From contig OZ059900.1 in NCBI GenBank assembly GCA_964057225.1, positions 8,318,501 through 8,382,500 of the forward strand: a stretch of 64,000 bases of DNA. The letters run 5' to 3'. How positions within the stretch are numbered: the first letter of the stretch is position 1; every line of letters begins with the position of its first letter. Both the position numbers and the translations under genes were made by a program. This DNA is from Auanema rhodensis (taxonomy: Eukaryota; Nematoda; Chromadorea; Rhabditida; Rhabditidae). The notes under the pieces are model-generated. The model was not told where the DNA came from. It did not search any database and worked only from the letters and a program-made list of their open reading frames with translations. Positions 24,600-37,475 of the stretch are shown here, in pieces.

Positions 24600-27500
24600 T
24601 TGACTATTTTTACATATATATGTCCAATTTTAACCACTTTGGTCAAAAAGGACCAAAAATATCAAGAATTATTGGTTTTTTGGGGATTGAAGGGCATTTT
24701 GGCAAAATCAGTCAAACTTTTGATCTTAAGCATATTTTTTTCTTCTAAAACGACTAAATGTATGAAATACTGTCATAGAATGTTCATATAGGTGTATTTT
24801 GCACGAATATCAAAACTGATTGAAATATGGGCCTTTTTATGCTCAAAACGCCATATATTCAACGATTTTGGGTACAAAACATGTGAAAACTGTATGTTTT
24901 GATCAGACCCTTTGAGATATGGATTTGAAATTCAGGATTCATAAACTTTGACTATTTTTACATATATATGTCCAATTTTAACCACTTTGGTCAAAAAGGA
25001 CCGAAAATATCAAGAATTATTGGTTTTTTGGGGTTTGAAGGACATTTTGGCTAAATCAGTCAAACTTTTGATCTTAAGCATATTTTTTTCTTCTAAAACG
25101 ACTAAATGTATGAAATACTGTCATAGAATGTTCATATAGGTGTATTTTGCACGAATATCAAAACTGATTGAAATATGGGACTTTTTATGCTCAAAACGCC
25201 ATATATTCAACGATTTTGGGTACAAAACATGTGAAAACTGTATGTTTTGATCAGACCCTTTGAGAAATGGATTTGAAATTCAGGATTCATAAACTTTGAC
25301 TATTTTTACATATATATGTCCAATTTTAACCACTTTGGTCAAAAAGGACCGAAAATATCAAGAATTATTGGTTTTTTGGGGATTGAAGGGCATTTTGGCA
25401 AAATCAGTCAAACTTTTGATCTTAAGCATATTTTTTTCTTCTAAAACGACTAAATGTATGAAATACTGTCATAGAATGTTCATATAGGTGTATTTTGCAC
25501 GAATATCAAAACTGATTGAAATATGGGCCTTTTTATGCTCAAAACGCCATATATTCAACGATTTTGGGTACAAAACATGTGAAAATTGTATGTTTTGATC
25601 AGACCCTTTGAGATATGGATTTGAAATTCAGGATTCATAAACTTTGACTATTTTTACATAAATATGTTCAATTTTAACCACTTTGGTCAAAAAGGACCGA
25701 AAATATCAAGAATTATTGGTTTTTTGGGGTTTGAAGGGCATTTTGGCTAAATCAGTCAAACTTTTGATCTTAAGCATATTTTTTTCTTCTAAAACGACTA
25801 AATGTATGAAATACTGTCATAGAATGTTCATATAGGTGTATTTTGCACGAATATCAAAACTGATTGAAATATGGGCCTTTTTATGCTCAAAACGCCATAT
25901 ATTCAACGATTTTGGGTACAAAACATGTGAAAACTGTATGTTTTGATCAGACCCTTTGAGATATGGATTTGAAATTCAGGATTCATAAACTTTGACTATT
26001 TTTACATATATATGTTCATTTTTAACCACTTTGGTCAAAAAGGACCGAAAATATCAAGAATTATTGGTTTTTTGGGGTTTGAAGGACATTTTGGCTAAAT
26101 CAGTCAAACTTTTGATCTTAAGCATATTTTTTTCTTCTAAAACGACTAAATGTATGAAATACTGTCATAGAATGTTCATATAGGTGTATTTTGCACGAAT
26201 ATCAAAACTGATTGAAATATGGGCCTTTTTATGCTCAAAACGCCATATATTCAACGATTTTGGGTACAAAACATGTGAAAACTGTATGTTTTGATCAGAC
26301 CCTTTGAGATATGGATTTGAAATTCAGGATTCATAAACTTTGACTATTTTTACATAAATATGTTCAATTTTAACCACTTTGGTCAAAAAGGACCGAAAAT
26401 ATCAAGAATTATTGGTTTTTTGGGGTTTGAAGGGCATTTTGGCAAAATCAGTCAAACTTTTGATCTTAAGCATATTTTTTTCTTCTAAAACGACTAAATG
26501 TATGGAATACTGTCATAGAATGTTGATAGAGGTGTATTTTGCACGAATATCGAAACTGATTGAAATATGGGCCTTTTTATGCTCAAAACGCCATATATTC
26601 AACGATTTTGGGTACAAAACATGTGAAAACTGTATGTTTTGATCAGACCCTTTGAGATATGGATTTGAAATTCAGGATTCATAAACTTCGACTATTTTTA
26701 CATATATATGTCCAATTTTAACCACTTTGGTCAAAAAGGACCGAAAAAATCAAGAATTATTGGTTTTTTGGGGTTTGAAGGGCATTTTGGCTAAATCAGT
26801 CAAACTTTTGATCTTAAGCATATTTTTTTCTTCTAAAACGACTAAATGTATGAAATACTGTCATAGAATGTTCATATAGGTGTATTTTGCACGAATATCA
26901 AAACTGATTAAAATATGGGCCTTTTTATGCTCAAAACGCCATATATTCAACGATTTTGGGTACAAAACATGTGAAAACTGTATGTTTTGATCAGACCCTT
27001 TGAGATATGGATTTGAAATTCAGGATTCATAAACTTTGACTATTTTTACATATATATGTCCAATTTTAACCACTTTGGTCAAAAAGGACCAAAAATATCA
27101 AGAATTATTGGTTTTTTGGGGATTGAAGGGCATTTTGGCAAAATCAGTCAAACTTTTGATCTTAAGCATATTTTTTTCTTCTAAAACGACTAAATGTATG
27201 AAATACTGTCATAGAATGTTCATATAGGTGTATTTTGCACGAATATCAAAACTGATTGAAATATGGGCCTTTTTATGCTCAAAACGCCATATATTCAACG
27301 ATTTTGGGTACAAAACATGTGAAAACTGTATGTTTTGATCAGACCCTTTGAGATATGGATTTGAAATTCAGGATTCATAAACTTTGACTATTTTTACATA
27401 TATATGTCCAATTTTAACCACTTTGGTCAAAAAGGACCGAAAATATCAAGAATTATTGGTTTTTTGGGGTTTGAAGGACATTTTGGCTAAATCAGTCAAA

Positions 27501-27731
27501 CTTTTGATCTTAAGCATATTTTTTTCTTCTAAAACGACTAAATGTATGAAATACTGTCATAGAATGTTCATATAGGTGTATTTTGCACGAATATCAAAAC
27601 TGATTGAAATATGGGCCTTTTTATGCTCAAAACGCCATATATTCAACGATTTTGGGTACAAAACATGTGAAAACTGTATGTTTTGATCAGACCCTTTGAG
27701 ATATGGATTTGAAATTCAGGATTCATAAACT
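24600..27731 (+). repeat. HOR family 2, second partial 13-mer copy (9 monomers)
   Basis: Monomer by monomer this repeats 20076-23207 at offset 4524. Matching private variants are gggactttt (20656/25180), agaaatgg (20740/25264), ttcattttt (21493/26017), ttgatagagg (22000/26524), gaaaaaatc (22222/26746) and gattaaaat (22385/26909). I noticed no difference by eye. The match ends at 27732, where an alpha monomer with gaatatatc replaces the expected A18-delta. Confidence 0.88.
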
Positions 27732-29819
27732 TTGACTATTTTTACATATATATGTCCAATTTTAACCACTTTGGTCAAAAAGGACCGAATATATCAAGAA
27801 TTATTGGTTTTTTGGGGATTGAAGGGCATTTTGGCAAAATCAGTCAAACTTTTGATCTTAAGCATATTTTTTTCTTCTAAAACGACTAAATGTATGAAAT
27901 ACTGTCATAGAATGTTCATATAGGTGTATTTTGCACGAATATCAAAACTGATTGAAATATGGGCCTTTTTATGCTCAAAACGCCATATATTCAACGATTT
28001 TGGGTACAAAACATGTGAAAACTGTATGTTTTGATCAGACCCTTTGAGATATGGATTTGAAATTCAGGATTCATAAACTTTGACTATTTTTACATATATA
28101 TGTCCAATTTTAACCACTTTGGTCAAAAAGGACCGAAAATATCAAGAATTATTGGTTTTTTGGGGATTGAAGGGCATTTTGGCAAAATCAGTCAAACTTT
28201 TGATCTTAAGCATATTTTTTTCTTCTAAAACAACTAAATGTATGAAATACTGTCATAGAATGTTCATATAGGTGTATTTTGCACGAATATCAAAACTGAT
28301 TGAAATATGGGCCTTTTTATGCTCAAAACGCCATATATTCAACGATTTTGGGTACAAAACATGTGAAAACTGTATGTTTTGATCAGACCCTTTGAGATAT
28401 GGATTTGAAATTCAGGATTCATAAACTTTGACTATTTTTACATATATATGTCCAATTTTAACCACTTTGGTCAAAAAGGACCGAAAATATCAAGAATTAT
28501 TGGTTTTTTGGGGTTTGAAGGACATTTTGGCTAAATCAGTCAAACTTTTGATCTTAAGCATATTTTTTTCTTCTAAAACGACTAAATGTATGAAATACTG
28601 TCATAGAATGTTCATATAGGTGTATTTTGCACGAATATCAAAACTGATTGAAATATGGGCCTTTTTATGCTCAAAACGCCATATATTCAACGATTTTGGG
28701 TACAAAACATGTGAAAACTGTATGTTTTGATCAGACCCTTTGAGATATGGATTTGAAATTCAGGATTCATAAACTTTGACTATTTTTACATATATATGTC
28801 CAATTTTAACCACTTTGGTCAAAAAGGACCGAAAATATCAAGAATTATTGGTTTTTTGGGGATTGAAGGGCATTTTGGCAAAATCAGTCAAACTTTTGAT
28901 CTTAAGCATATTTTTTTCTTCTAAAACGACTAAATGTATGAAATACTGTCATAGAATGTTCATATAGGTGTATTTTGCACGAATATCAAAACTGATTGAA
29001 ATATGGGCCTTTTTATGCTCAAAACGCCATATATTCAACGATTTTGGGTACAAAACATGTGAAAACTGTATGTTTTGATCAGACCCTTTGAGATATGGAT
29101 TTGAAATTCAGGATTCATAAACTTTGACTATTTTTACATAAATATGTTCAATTTTAACCACTTTGGTCAAAAAGGACCGAAAATATCAAGAATTATTGGT
29201 TTTTTGGGGATTGAAGGGCATTTTGGCAAAATCAGTCAAACTTTTGATCTTAAGCATATTTTTTTCTTCTAAAACGACTAAATGTATGAAATACTGTCAT
29301 AGAATGTTCATATAGGTGTATTTTGCACGAATATCAAAACTGATTGAAATATGGGCCTTTTTATGCTTAAAACGCCATATATTCAACGATTTTGGGTACA
29401 AAACATGTGAAAACTGTATGTTTTGATCAGACCCTTTGAGATATGGATTTGAAATTCAGGATTCATAAACTTTGACTATTTTTACATAAATATGTTCAAT
29501 TTTAACCACTTTGGTCAAAAAAGACCGAAAATATCAAGAATTATTGGTTTTTTGGGGTTTGAAGGGCATTTTGGCTAAATCAGTCAAACTTTTGATCTTA
29601 AGCATATTTTTTTCTTCTAAAACGACTAAATGTATGAAATACTGTCATAGAATGTTCATATAGGTGTATTTTGCACGAATATCAAAACTGATTGAAATAT
29701 GGGCCTTTTTATGCTCAAAACGCCATATATTCAACGATTTTGGGTACAAAACATGTGAAAACTGTATGTTTTGATCAGACCCTTTGAGATATGGATTTGA
29801 AATTCAGGATTCATAAACT
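27732..29819 (+). repeat. Six-monomer block before HOR family 3
   Basis: In order: alpha with gaatatatc (27789), alpha with A153 (28232), beta, alpha, A18-alpha with gcttaaaac, and A18-gamma with aaaaaagacc. The last four repeat the tetramer order of 11376-12767, but with AflII instead of NsiI in the A18-gamma unit. The second alpha shares A153 with the family-1 delta monomers, suggesting an older common source. Confidence 0.75.
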
Positions 29820-31907
29820 TTGACTATTTTTACATATATATGTCCAATTTTAACCACTTTGGTCAAAAAGGACCAAAAATATCAAGAATTATTGGTTTTT
29901 TGGGGATTGAAGGGCATTTTGGCAAAATCAGTCAAACTTTTGATCTTAAGCATATTTTTTTCTTCTAAAACGACTAAATGTATGAAATACTGTCATAGAA
30001 TGTTCATATAGGTGTATTTTGCACGAATATCAAAACTGATTGAAATATGGGCCTTTTTATGCTCAAAACGCCATATATTCAACGATTTTGGGTACAAAAC
30101 ATGTGAAAACTGTATGTTTTGATCAGACGCTTTGAGATATGGATTTGAAATTCAGGATTCATAAACTTTGACTATTTTTACATATATATGTCCAATTTTA
30201 ACCACTTTGGTCAAAAAGGACCGAAAATATCAAGAATTATTGGTTTTTTGGGGTTTGAAGGACATTTTGGCTAAATCAGTCAAACTTTTGATCTTAAGCA
30301 TATTTTTTTCTTCTAAAACGACTAAATGTATGAAATACTGTCATAGAATGTTCATATAGGTGTATTTTGCACGAATATCAAAACTGATTGAAATATGGGC
30401 CTTTTTATGCTCAAAACGCCATATATTCAACGATTTTGGGTACAAAACATGTGAAAACTGTATGTTTTGATCAGACCCTTTGAGATATGGATTTGAAATT
30501 CAGGATTCATAAACTTTGACTATTTTTACATATATATGTCCAATTTTAACCACTTTGGTCAAAAAGGACCGAAAATATCAAGAATTATTGGTTTTTTGGG
30601 GTTTGAAGGACATTTTGGCTAAATCAGTCAAACTTTTGATCTTAAGCATATTTTTTTCTTCTAAAACGACTAAATGTATGAAATACTGTCATAGAATGTT
30701 CATATAGGTGTATTTTGCACGAATATCAAAACTGATTGAAATATGGGCCTTTTTATGCTCAAAACGCCATATATTCAACGATTTTGGGTACAAAACATGT
30801 GAAAACTGTATGTTTTGATCAGACCCTTTGAGATATGGATTTGAAATTCAGGATTCATAAACTTTGACTATTTTTACATATATATGTCCAATTTTAACCA
30901 CTTTGGTCAAAAAGGACCGAAAATATCAAGAATTATTGGTTTTTTGGGGATTGAAGGGCATTTTGGCAAAATCAGTCAAACTTTTGATCTTAAGCATATT
31001 TTTTTCTTCTAAAACGACTAAATGTATGAAATACTGTCATAGAATGTTCATATAGGTGTATTTTGCACGAATATCAAAACTGATTGAAATATGGGCCTTT
31101 TTATGCTCAAAACGCCATATCTTCAACGATTTTGGGTACAAAACATGTGAAAACTGTATGTTTTGATCAGACCCTTTGAGATATGGATTTGAAATTCAGG
31201 ATTCATAAACTTTGACTATTTTTACATAAATATGTTCAATTTTAACCACTTTGGTCAAAAAGGACCGAAAATATCAAGAATTATTGGTTTTTTGGGGATT
31301 GAAGGGCATTTTGGCAAAATCAGTCAAACTTTTGATCTTAAGCATATTTTTTTCTTCTAAAACGACTAAATGTATGAAATACTGTCATAGAATGTTCATA
31401 TAGGTGTATTTTGCACGAATATCAAAACTGATTGAAATATGGGCCTTTTTATGCTCAAAACGCCATATATTCAACGATTTTGGGTACAAAACATGTGAAA
31501 ACTGTATGTTTTGATCAGACCCTTTGAGATATGGATTTGAAATTCAGGATTCATAAACTTTGACTATTTTTACATAAATATGTTCAATTTTAACCACTTT
31601 GGTCAAAAAAGACCGAAAATATCAAGAATTATTGGTTTTTTGGGGTTTGAAGGGCATTTTGGCTAAATCAGTCAAACTTTTGATCTTAAGCATATTTTTT
31701 TCTTCTAAAACGACTAAATGTATGAAATACTGTCATAGAATGTTCATATAGGTGTATTTTGCACGAATATCAAAACTGATTGAAATATGGGCCTTTTTAT
31801 GCTCAAAACGCCATATATTCAACGATTTTGGGTACAAAACATGTGAAAACTGTATGTTTTGATCAGACCCTTTGAGATATGGATTTGAAATTCAGGATTC
31901 ATAAACT
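29820..31907 (+). repeat. HOR family 3, 6-monomer copy (2088 bp)
   Basis: In order: alpha with ccaaaaat, beta, beta, alpha with atatcttc (31120), A18-alpha, and A18-gamma with aaaaaagacc (31610). A private change, gatcagacgc, lies at 30129. The unit is followed by a shorter version of itself at 31908. Confidence 0.85.
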
Positions 31908-33647
31908 TTGACTATTTTTACATATATATGTCCAATTTTAACCACTTTGGTCAAAAAGGACCAAAAATATCAAGAATTATTGGTTTTTTGGGGATTGAAG
32001 GGCATTTTGGCAAAATCAGTCAAACTTTTGATCTTAAGCATATTTTTTTCTTCTAAAACGACTAAATGTATGAAATACTGTTATAGAATGTTCATATAGG
32101 TGTATTTTGCACGAATATCAAAACTGATTGAAATATGGGCCTTTTTATGCTCAAAACGCCATATATTCAACGATTTTGGGTACAAAACATGTGAAAACTG
32201 TATGTTTTGATCAGACCCTTTGAGATATGGATTTGAAATTCAGGATTCATAAACTTTGACTATTTTTACATATATATGTCCAATTTTAACCACTTTGGTC
32301 AAAAAGGACCGAAAATATCAAGAATTATTGGTTTTTTGGGGTTTGAAGGACATTTTGGCTAAATCAGTCAAACTTTTGATCTTAAGCATATTTTTTTCTT
32401 CTAAAACGACTAAATGTATGAAATACTGTCATAGAATGTTCATATAGGTGTATTTTGCACGAATATCAAAACTGATTGAAATATGGGCCTTTTTATGCTC
32501 AAAACGCCATATATTCAACGATTTTGGGTACAAAACATGTGAAAACTGTATGTTTTGATCAGACCCTTTGAGATATGGATTTGAAATTCAGGATTCATAA
32601 ACTTTGACTATTTTTACATATATATGTCCAATTTTAACCACTTTGGTCAAAAAGGACCGAAAATATCAAGAATTATTGGTTTTTTGGGGTTTGAAGGACA
32701 TTTTGGCTAAATCAGTCAAACTTTTGATCTTAAGCATATTTTTTTCTTCTAAAACGACTAAATGTATGAAATACTGTCATAGAATGTTCATATAGGTGTA
32801 TTTTGCACGAATATCAAAACTGATTGAAATATGGGCCTTTTTATGCTCAAAACGCCATATCTTCAACGATTTTGGGTACAAAACATGTGAAAACTGTATG
32901 TTTTGATCAGACCCTTTGAGATATGGATTTGAAATTCAGGATTCATAAACTTTGACTATTTTTACATAAATATGTTCAATTTTAACCACTTTGGTCAAAA
33001 AGGACCGAAAATATCAAGAATTATTGGTTTTTTGGGGATTGAAGGGCATTTTGGCAAAATCAGTCAAACTTTTGATCTTAAGCATATTTTTTTCTTCTAA
33101 AACGACTAAATGTATGAAATACTGTCATAGAATGTTCATATAGGTGTATTTTGCACGAATATCAAAACTGATTGAAATATGGGCCTTTTTATGCTCAAAA
33201 CGCCATATATTCAACGATTTTGGGTACAAAACATGTGAAAACTGTATGTTTTGATCAGACCCTTTGAGATATGGATTTGAAATTCAGGATTCATAAACTT
33301 TGACTATTTTTACATAAATATGTTCAATTTTAACCACTTTGGTCAAAAAGGACCGAAAATATCAAGAATTATTGGTTTTTTGGGGTTTGAAGGGCATTTT
33401 GGCTAAATCAGTCAAACTTTTGATCTTAAGCATATTTTTTTCTTCTAAAACGACTAAATGTATGAAATACTGTCATAGAATGTTCATATAGGTGTATTTT
33501 GCACGAATATCAAAACTGATTGAAATATGGGCCTTTTTATGCTCAAAACGCCATATATTCAACGATTTTGGGTACAAAACATGTGAAAACTGTATGTTTT
33601 GATCAGACCCTTTGAGATATGGATTTGAAATTCAGGATTCATAAACT
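31908..33647 (+). repeat. HOR family 3, 5-monomer copy (1740 bp)
   Basis: This has the same order as the preceding 6-mer but with the second beta and the alpha merged into one hybrid monomer at 32604. It carries one private change, ctgttatag (32082), and lacks the aaaaaagacc variant in its A18-gamma unit. Confidence 0.85.
32604..32951 (+). repeat. Hybrid monomer: beta 5' part with alpha-type 3' part
   Basis: The beta sites A95/T105 match the monomer at 30516. The 3' variant atatcttc at about 32860 is otherwise found only in the alpha monomer at 30864. The unit is exactly 348 bp, so one whole monomer is missing relative to the 6-mer copy. This fits an in-register exchange inside the monomer, between positions 105 and 260. 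Confidence 0.82.
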
Positions 33648-36600
33648 TTGACTATTTTTACATATATATGTTCAATTTTAACCACTTTGGTCAAAAAGGA
33701 CCGAAAATATCAAGAATTATTGGTTTTTTGGGGATTGAAGGGCATTTTGGCAAAATCAGTCAAACTTTTGATCTTAAGCATATTTTTTTCTTCTAAAACG
33801 ACTAAATGTATGGAATACTGTCATAGAATGTTGATAGAGGTGTATTTTGCACGAATATCGAAACTGATTGAAATATGGGCCTTTTTATGCTCAAAACGCC
33901 ATATATTCAACGATTTTGGGTACAAAACATGTGAAAACTGTATGTTTTGATCAGACCCTTTGAGATATGGATTTGAAATTCAGGATTCATAAACTTCGAC
34001 TATTTTTACATATATATGTCCAATTTTAACCACTTTGGTCAAAAAGGACCGAAAATATCAAGAATTATTGGTTTTTTGGGGTTTGAAGGGCATTTTGGCT
34101 AAATCAGTCAAACTTTTGATCTTAAGCATATTTTTTTCTTCTAAAACGACTAAATGTATGAAATACTGTCTAAGAATGTTCATATAGGTGTATTTTGCAC
34201 GAATATCAAAACTGATTGAAATATGGGCCTTTTTATGCTCAAAACGCCATATATTCAACGATTTTGGGTACAAAACATGTGAAAACTGTATGTTTTGATC
34301 AGACCCTTTGAGATATGGATTTGAAATTCAGGATTCATAAACGTTGACTATTTTTACATATATATGTCCAATTTTAACCACTTTGGTCAAAAAGGACCGA
34401 AAATATCAAGAATTATTGGTTTTTTGGGGTTTGAAGGACATTTTGGCTAAATCAGTCAAACTTTTGATCTTAAGCATATTTTTTTCTTCTAAAACGACTA
34501 AATGTATGAAATACTGTCATAGAATGTTCATATAGGTGTATTTTGCACGAATATCAAAACTGATTGAAATATGGGCCTTTTTATGCTCAAAACGCCATAT
34601 ATTCAACGATTTTGGGTACAAAACATGTGAAAACTGTATGTTTTGATCAGACCCTTTGAGATGTGGATTTGAAATTCAGGATTCATAAACTTTGACTATT
34701 TTTACATATATATGTCCAATTTTAACCACTTTGGTCAAAAAGGACCGAAAATATCAAGAATTATTGGTTTTTTGGGGATTGAAGGGCATTTTGGCAAAAT
34801 CAGTCAAACTTTTGATCTTAAGCATATTTTTTTCTTCTAAAACGACTAAATGTATGAAATACTGTCATAGAATGTTCATATAGGTGTATTTTGCACGAAT
34901 ATCAAAACTGATTGAAATATGGGCCTTTTTATGCTCAAAACGCCATATATTCAACGATTTTGGGTACAAAACATGTGAAAACTGTATGTTTTGATCAGAC
35001 CCTTTGAGATATGGATTTGAAATTCAGGATTCATAAACTTTGACTATTTTTACATAAATATGTTCAATTTTAACCACTTTGGTCAAAAAGGACCGAAAAT
35101 ATCAAGAATTATTGGTTTTTTGGGGTTTGAAGGGCATTTTGGCTAAATCAGTCAAACTTTTGATCTTAAGCATATTTTTTTCTTCTAAAACGACTAAATG
35201 TATGAAATACTGTCATAGAATGTTCATATAGGTGTATTTTGCACGAATATCAAAACTGATTGAAATATGGGCCTTTTTATGCTCAAAACGCCATATATTC
35301 AACGATTTTGGGTACAAAACATGTGAAAACTGTATGTTTTGATCAGACCCTTTGAGATATGGATTTGAAATTCAGGATTTATAAACTTTGACTATTTTTA
35401 CATATATATGTTCAATTTTAACCACTTTGGTCAAAAAGGACCGAAAATATCAAGAATTATTGGTTTTTTGGGGTTTGAAGGACATTTTGGCTAAATCAGT
35501 CAAACTTTTGATCTTAAGCATATTTTTTTCTTCTAAAACGACTAAATGTATGAAATACTGTCATAGAATGTTCATATAGGTGTATTTTGCACGAATATCA
35601 AAACTGATTGAAATATGGGCCTTTTTATGCTCAAAACGCCATATATTCAACGATTTTGGGTACAAAACATGTGAAAACTGTATGTTTTGATCAGACCCTT
35701 TGAGATATGGATTTGAAATTCAGGATTTATAAACTTTGACTATTTTTACATATATATGTTCAATTTTAACCACTTTGGTCAAAAAGGACCGAAAATATCA
35801 AGAATTATTGGTTTTTTGGGGTTTGAAGGACATTTTGGCTAAATCAGTCAAACTTTTGATCTTAAGCATATTTTTTTCTTCTAAAACGACTAAATGTATG
35901 AAATACTGTCATAGAATGTTCATATAGGTGTATTTTGCACGAATATCAAAACTGATTGAAATATGGGCCTTTTTATGCTCAAAACGCCATATATTCAACG
36001 ATTTTGGGTACAAAACATGTGAAAACTGTATGTTTTGATCAGACCCTTTGAGATATGGATTTGAAATTCAGGATTTATAAACTTTGACTATTTTTACATA
36101 AATATGTTCAATTTTAACCACTTTGGTCAAAAAGGACCGAAAATATCAAGAATTATTGGTTTTTTGGGGTTTGAAGGGCATTTTGGCTAAATCAGTCAAA
36201 CTTTTGATCTTAAGCATATTTTTTTCTTCTAAAACGACTAAATGTATGAAATACTGTCATAGAATGTTCATATAGGTGTATTTTGCACGAATATCAAAAC
36301 TGATTGAAATATGGGCCTTTTTATGCTCAAAACGCCATATATTCAACGATTTTGGGTACAAAACATGTGAAAACTGTATGTTTTGATCAGACCCTTTGAG
36401 ATATGGATTTGAAATTCAGGATTTATAAACTTTGACTATTTTTACATATATATGTTCAATTTTAACCACTTTGGTCAAAAAGGACCGAAAATATCAAGAA
36501 TTATTGGTTTTTTGGGGTTTGAAGGACATTTTGGCTAAATCAGTCAAACTTTTGATCTTAAGCATATTTTTTTCTTCTAAAACGACTAAATGTATGAAAT

Positions 36601-37475
36601 ACTGTCATAGAATGTTCATATAGGTGTATTTTGCACGAATATCAAAACTGATTGAAATATGGGCCTTTTTATGCTCAAAACGCCATATATTCAACGATTT
36701 TGGGTACAAAACATGTGAAAACTGTATGTTTTGATCAGACCCTTTGAGATATGGATTTGAAATTCAGGATTCATAAACTTTGACTATTTTTACATAAATA
36801 TGTTCAATTTTAACCACTTTGGTCAAAAAGGACCGACAATATCAAGAATTATTGGTTTTTTGGGGTTTGAAGGGCATTTTGGCAAAATCAGTCAAACTTT
36901 TGATCTTAAGCATATTTTTTTCTTCTAAAACGACTAAATGTATGGAATACTGTCATAGAATGTTCATATAGGTGTATTTTGCACGAATATCAAAACTGAT
37001 TGAAATATGGGCCTTTTTATGCTCAAAACGCCATATATTCAACGATTTTGGGTACAAAACATGTGAAAACTGTATGTTTTGATCAGACCCTTTGAGATAT
37101 GGATTTGAAATTCAGGATTCATAAACTTCGACTATTTTTACATATATATGTCCAATTTTAACCACTTTGGTCAAAAAGGACCGAAAATATCAAGAATTAT
37201 TGGTTTTTTGGGGATTGAAGGGCATTTTGGCAAAATCAGTCAAACTTTTGATCTTAAGCATATTTTTTTCTTCTAAAACGACTAAATGTATGAAATACTG
37301 TCATAGAATGTTCATATAGGTGTATTTTGCACGAATATCAAAACTGATTGAAATATGGGCCTTTTTATGCTCAAAACGCCATATATTCAACGATTTTGGG
37401 TACAAAACATGTGAAAACTGTATGTTTTGATCAGACCCTTTGAGATATGGATTTGAATTTCAGGATTCATAAACT
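33648..37475 (+). repeat. Mixed block of 11 monomers
   Basis: It opens with a GAG-type S-alpha monomer (33648), then a P-gamma monomer with aacttcgac and a swapped dinucleotide at 34171, and a beta monomer preceded by acgttg. From 35040 to 36431 four monomers end in ggatttat, including two near-identical S-beta monomers (35388 and 35736). It closes with an A18-delta monomer with ccgacaat (36835) and a P-alpha monomer ending in gaatttcagg (37457). No clean higher-order period is visible. Confidence 0.75.

Noticed and set aside
34058-34273. 71-codon open frame on the minus strand
   Set aside because: It is open only because of the AT-to-TA swap at 34171-34172 in one monomer. The frame is closed in all other copies and begins at TTG.
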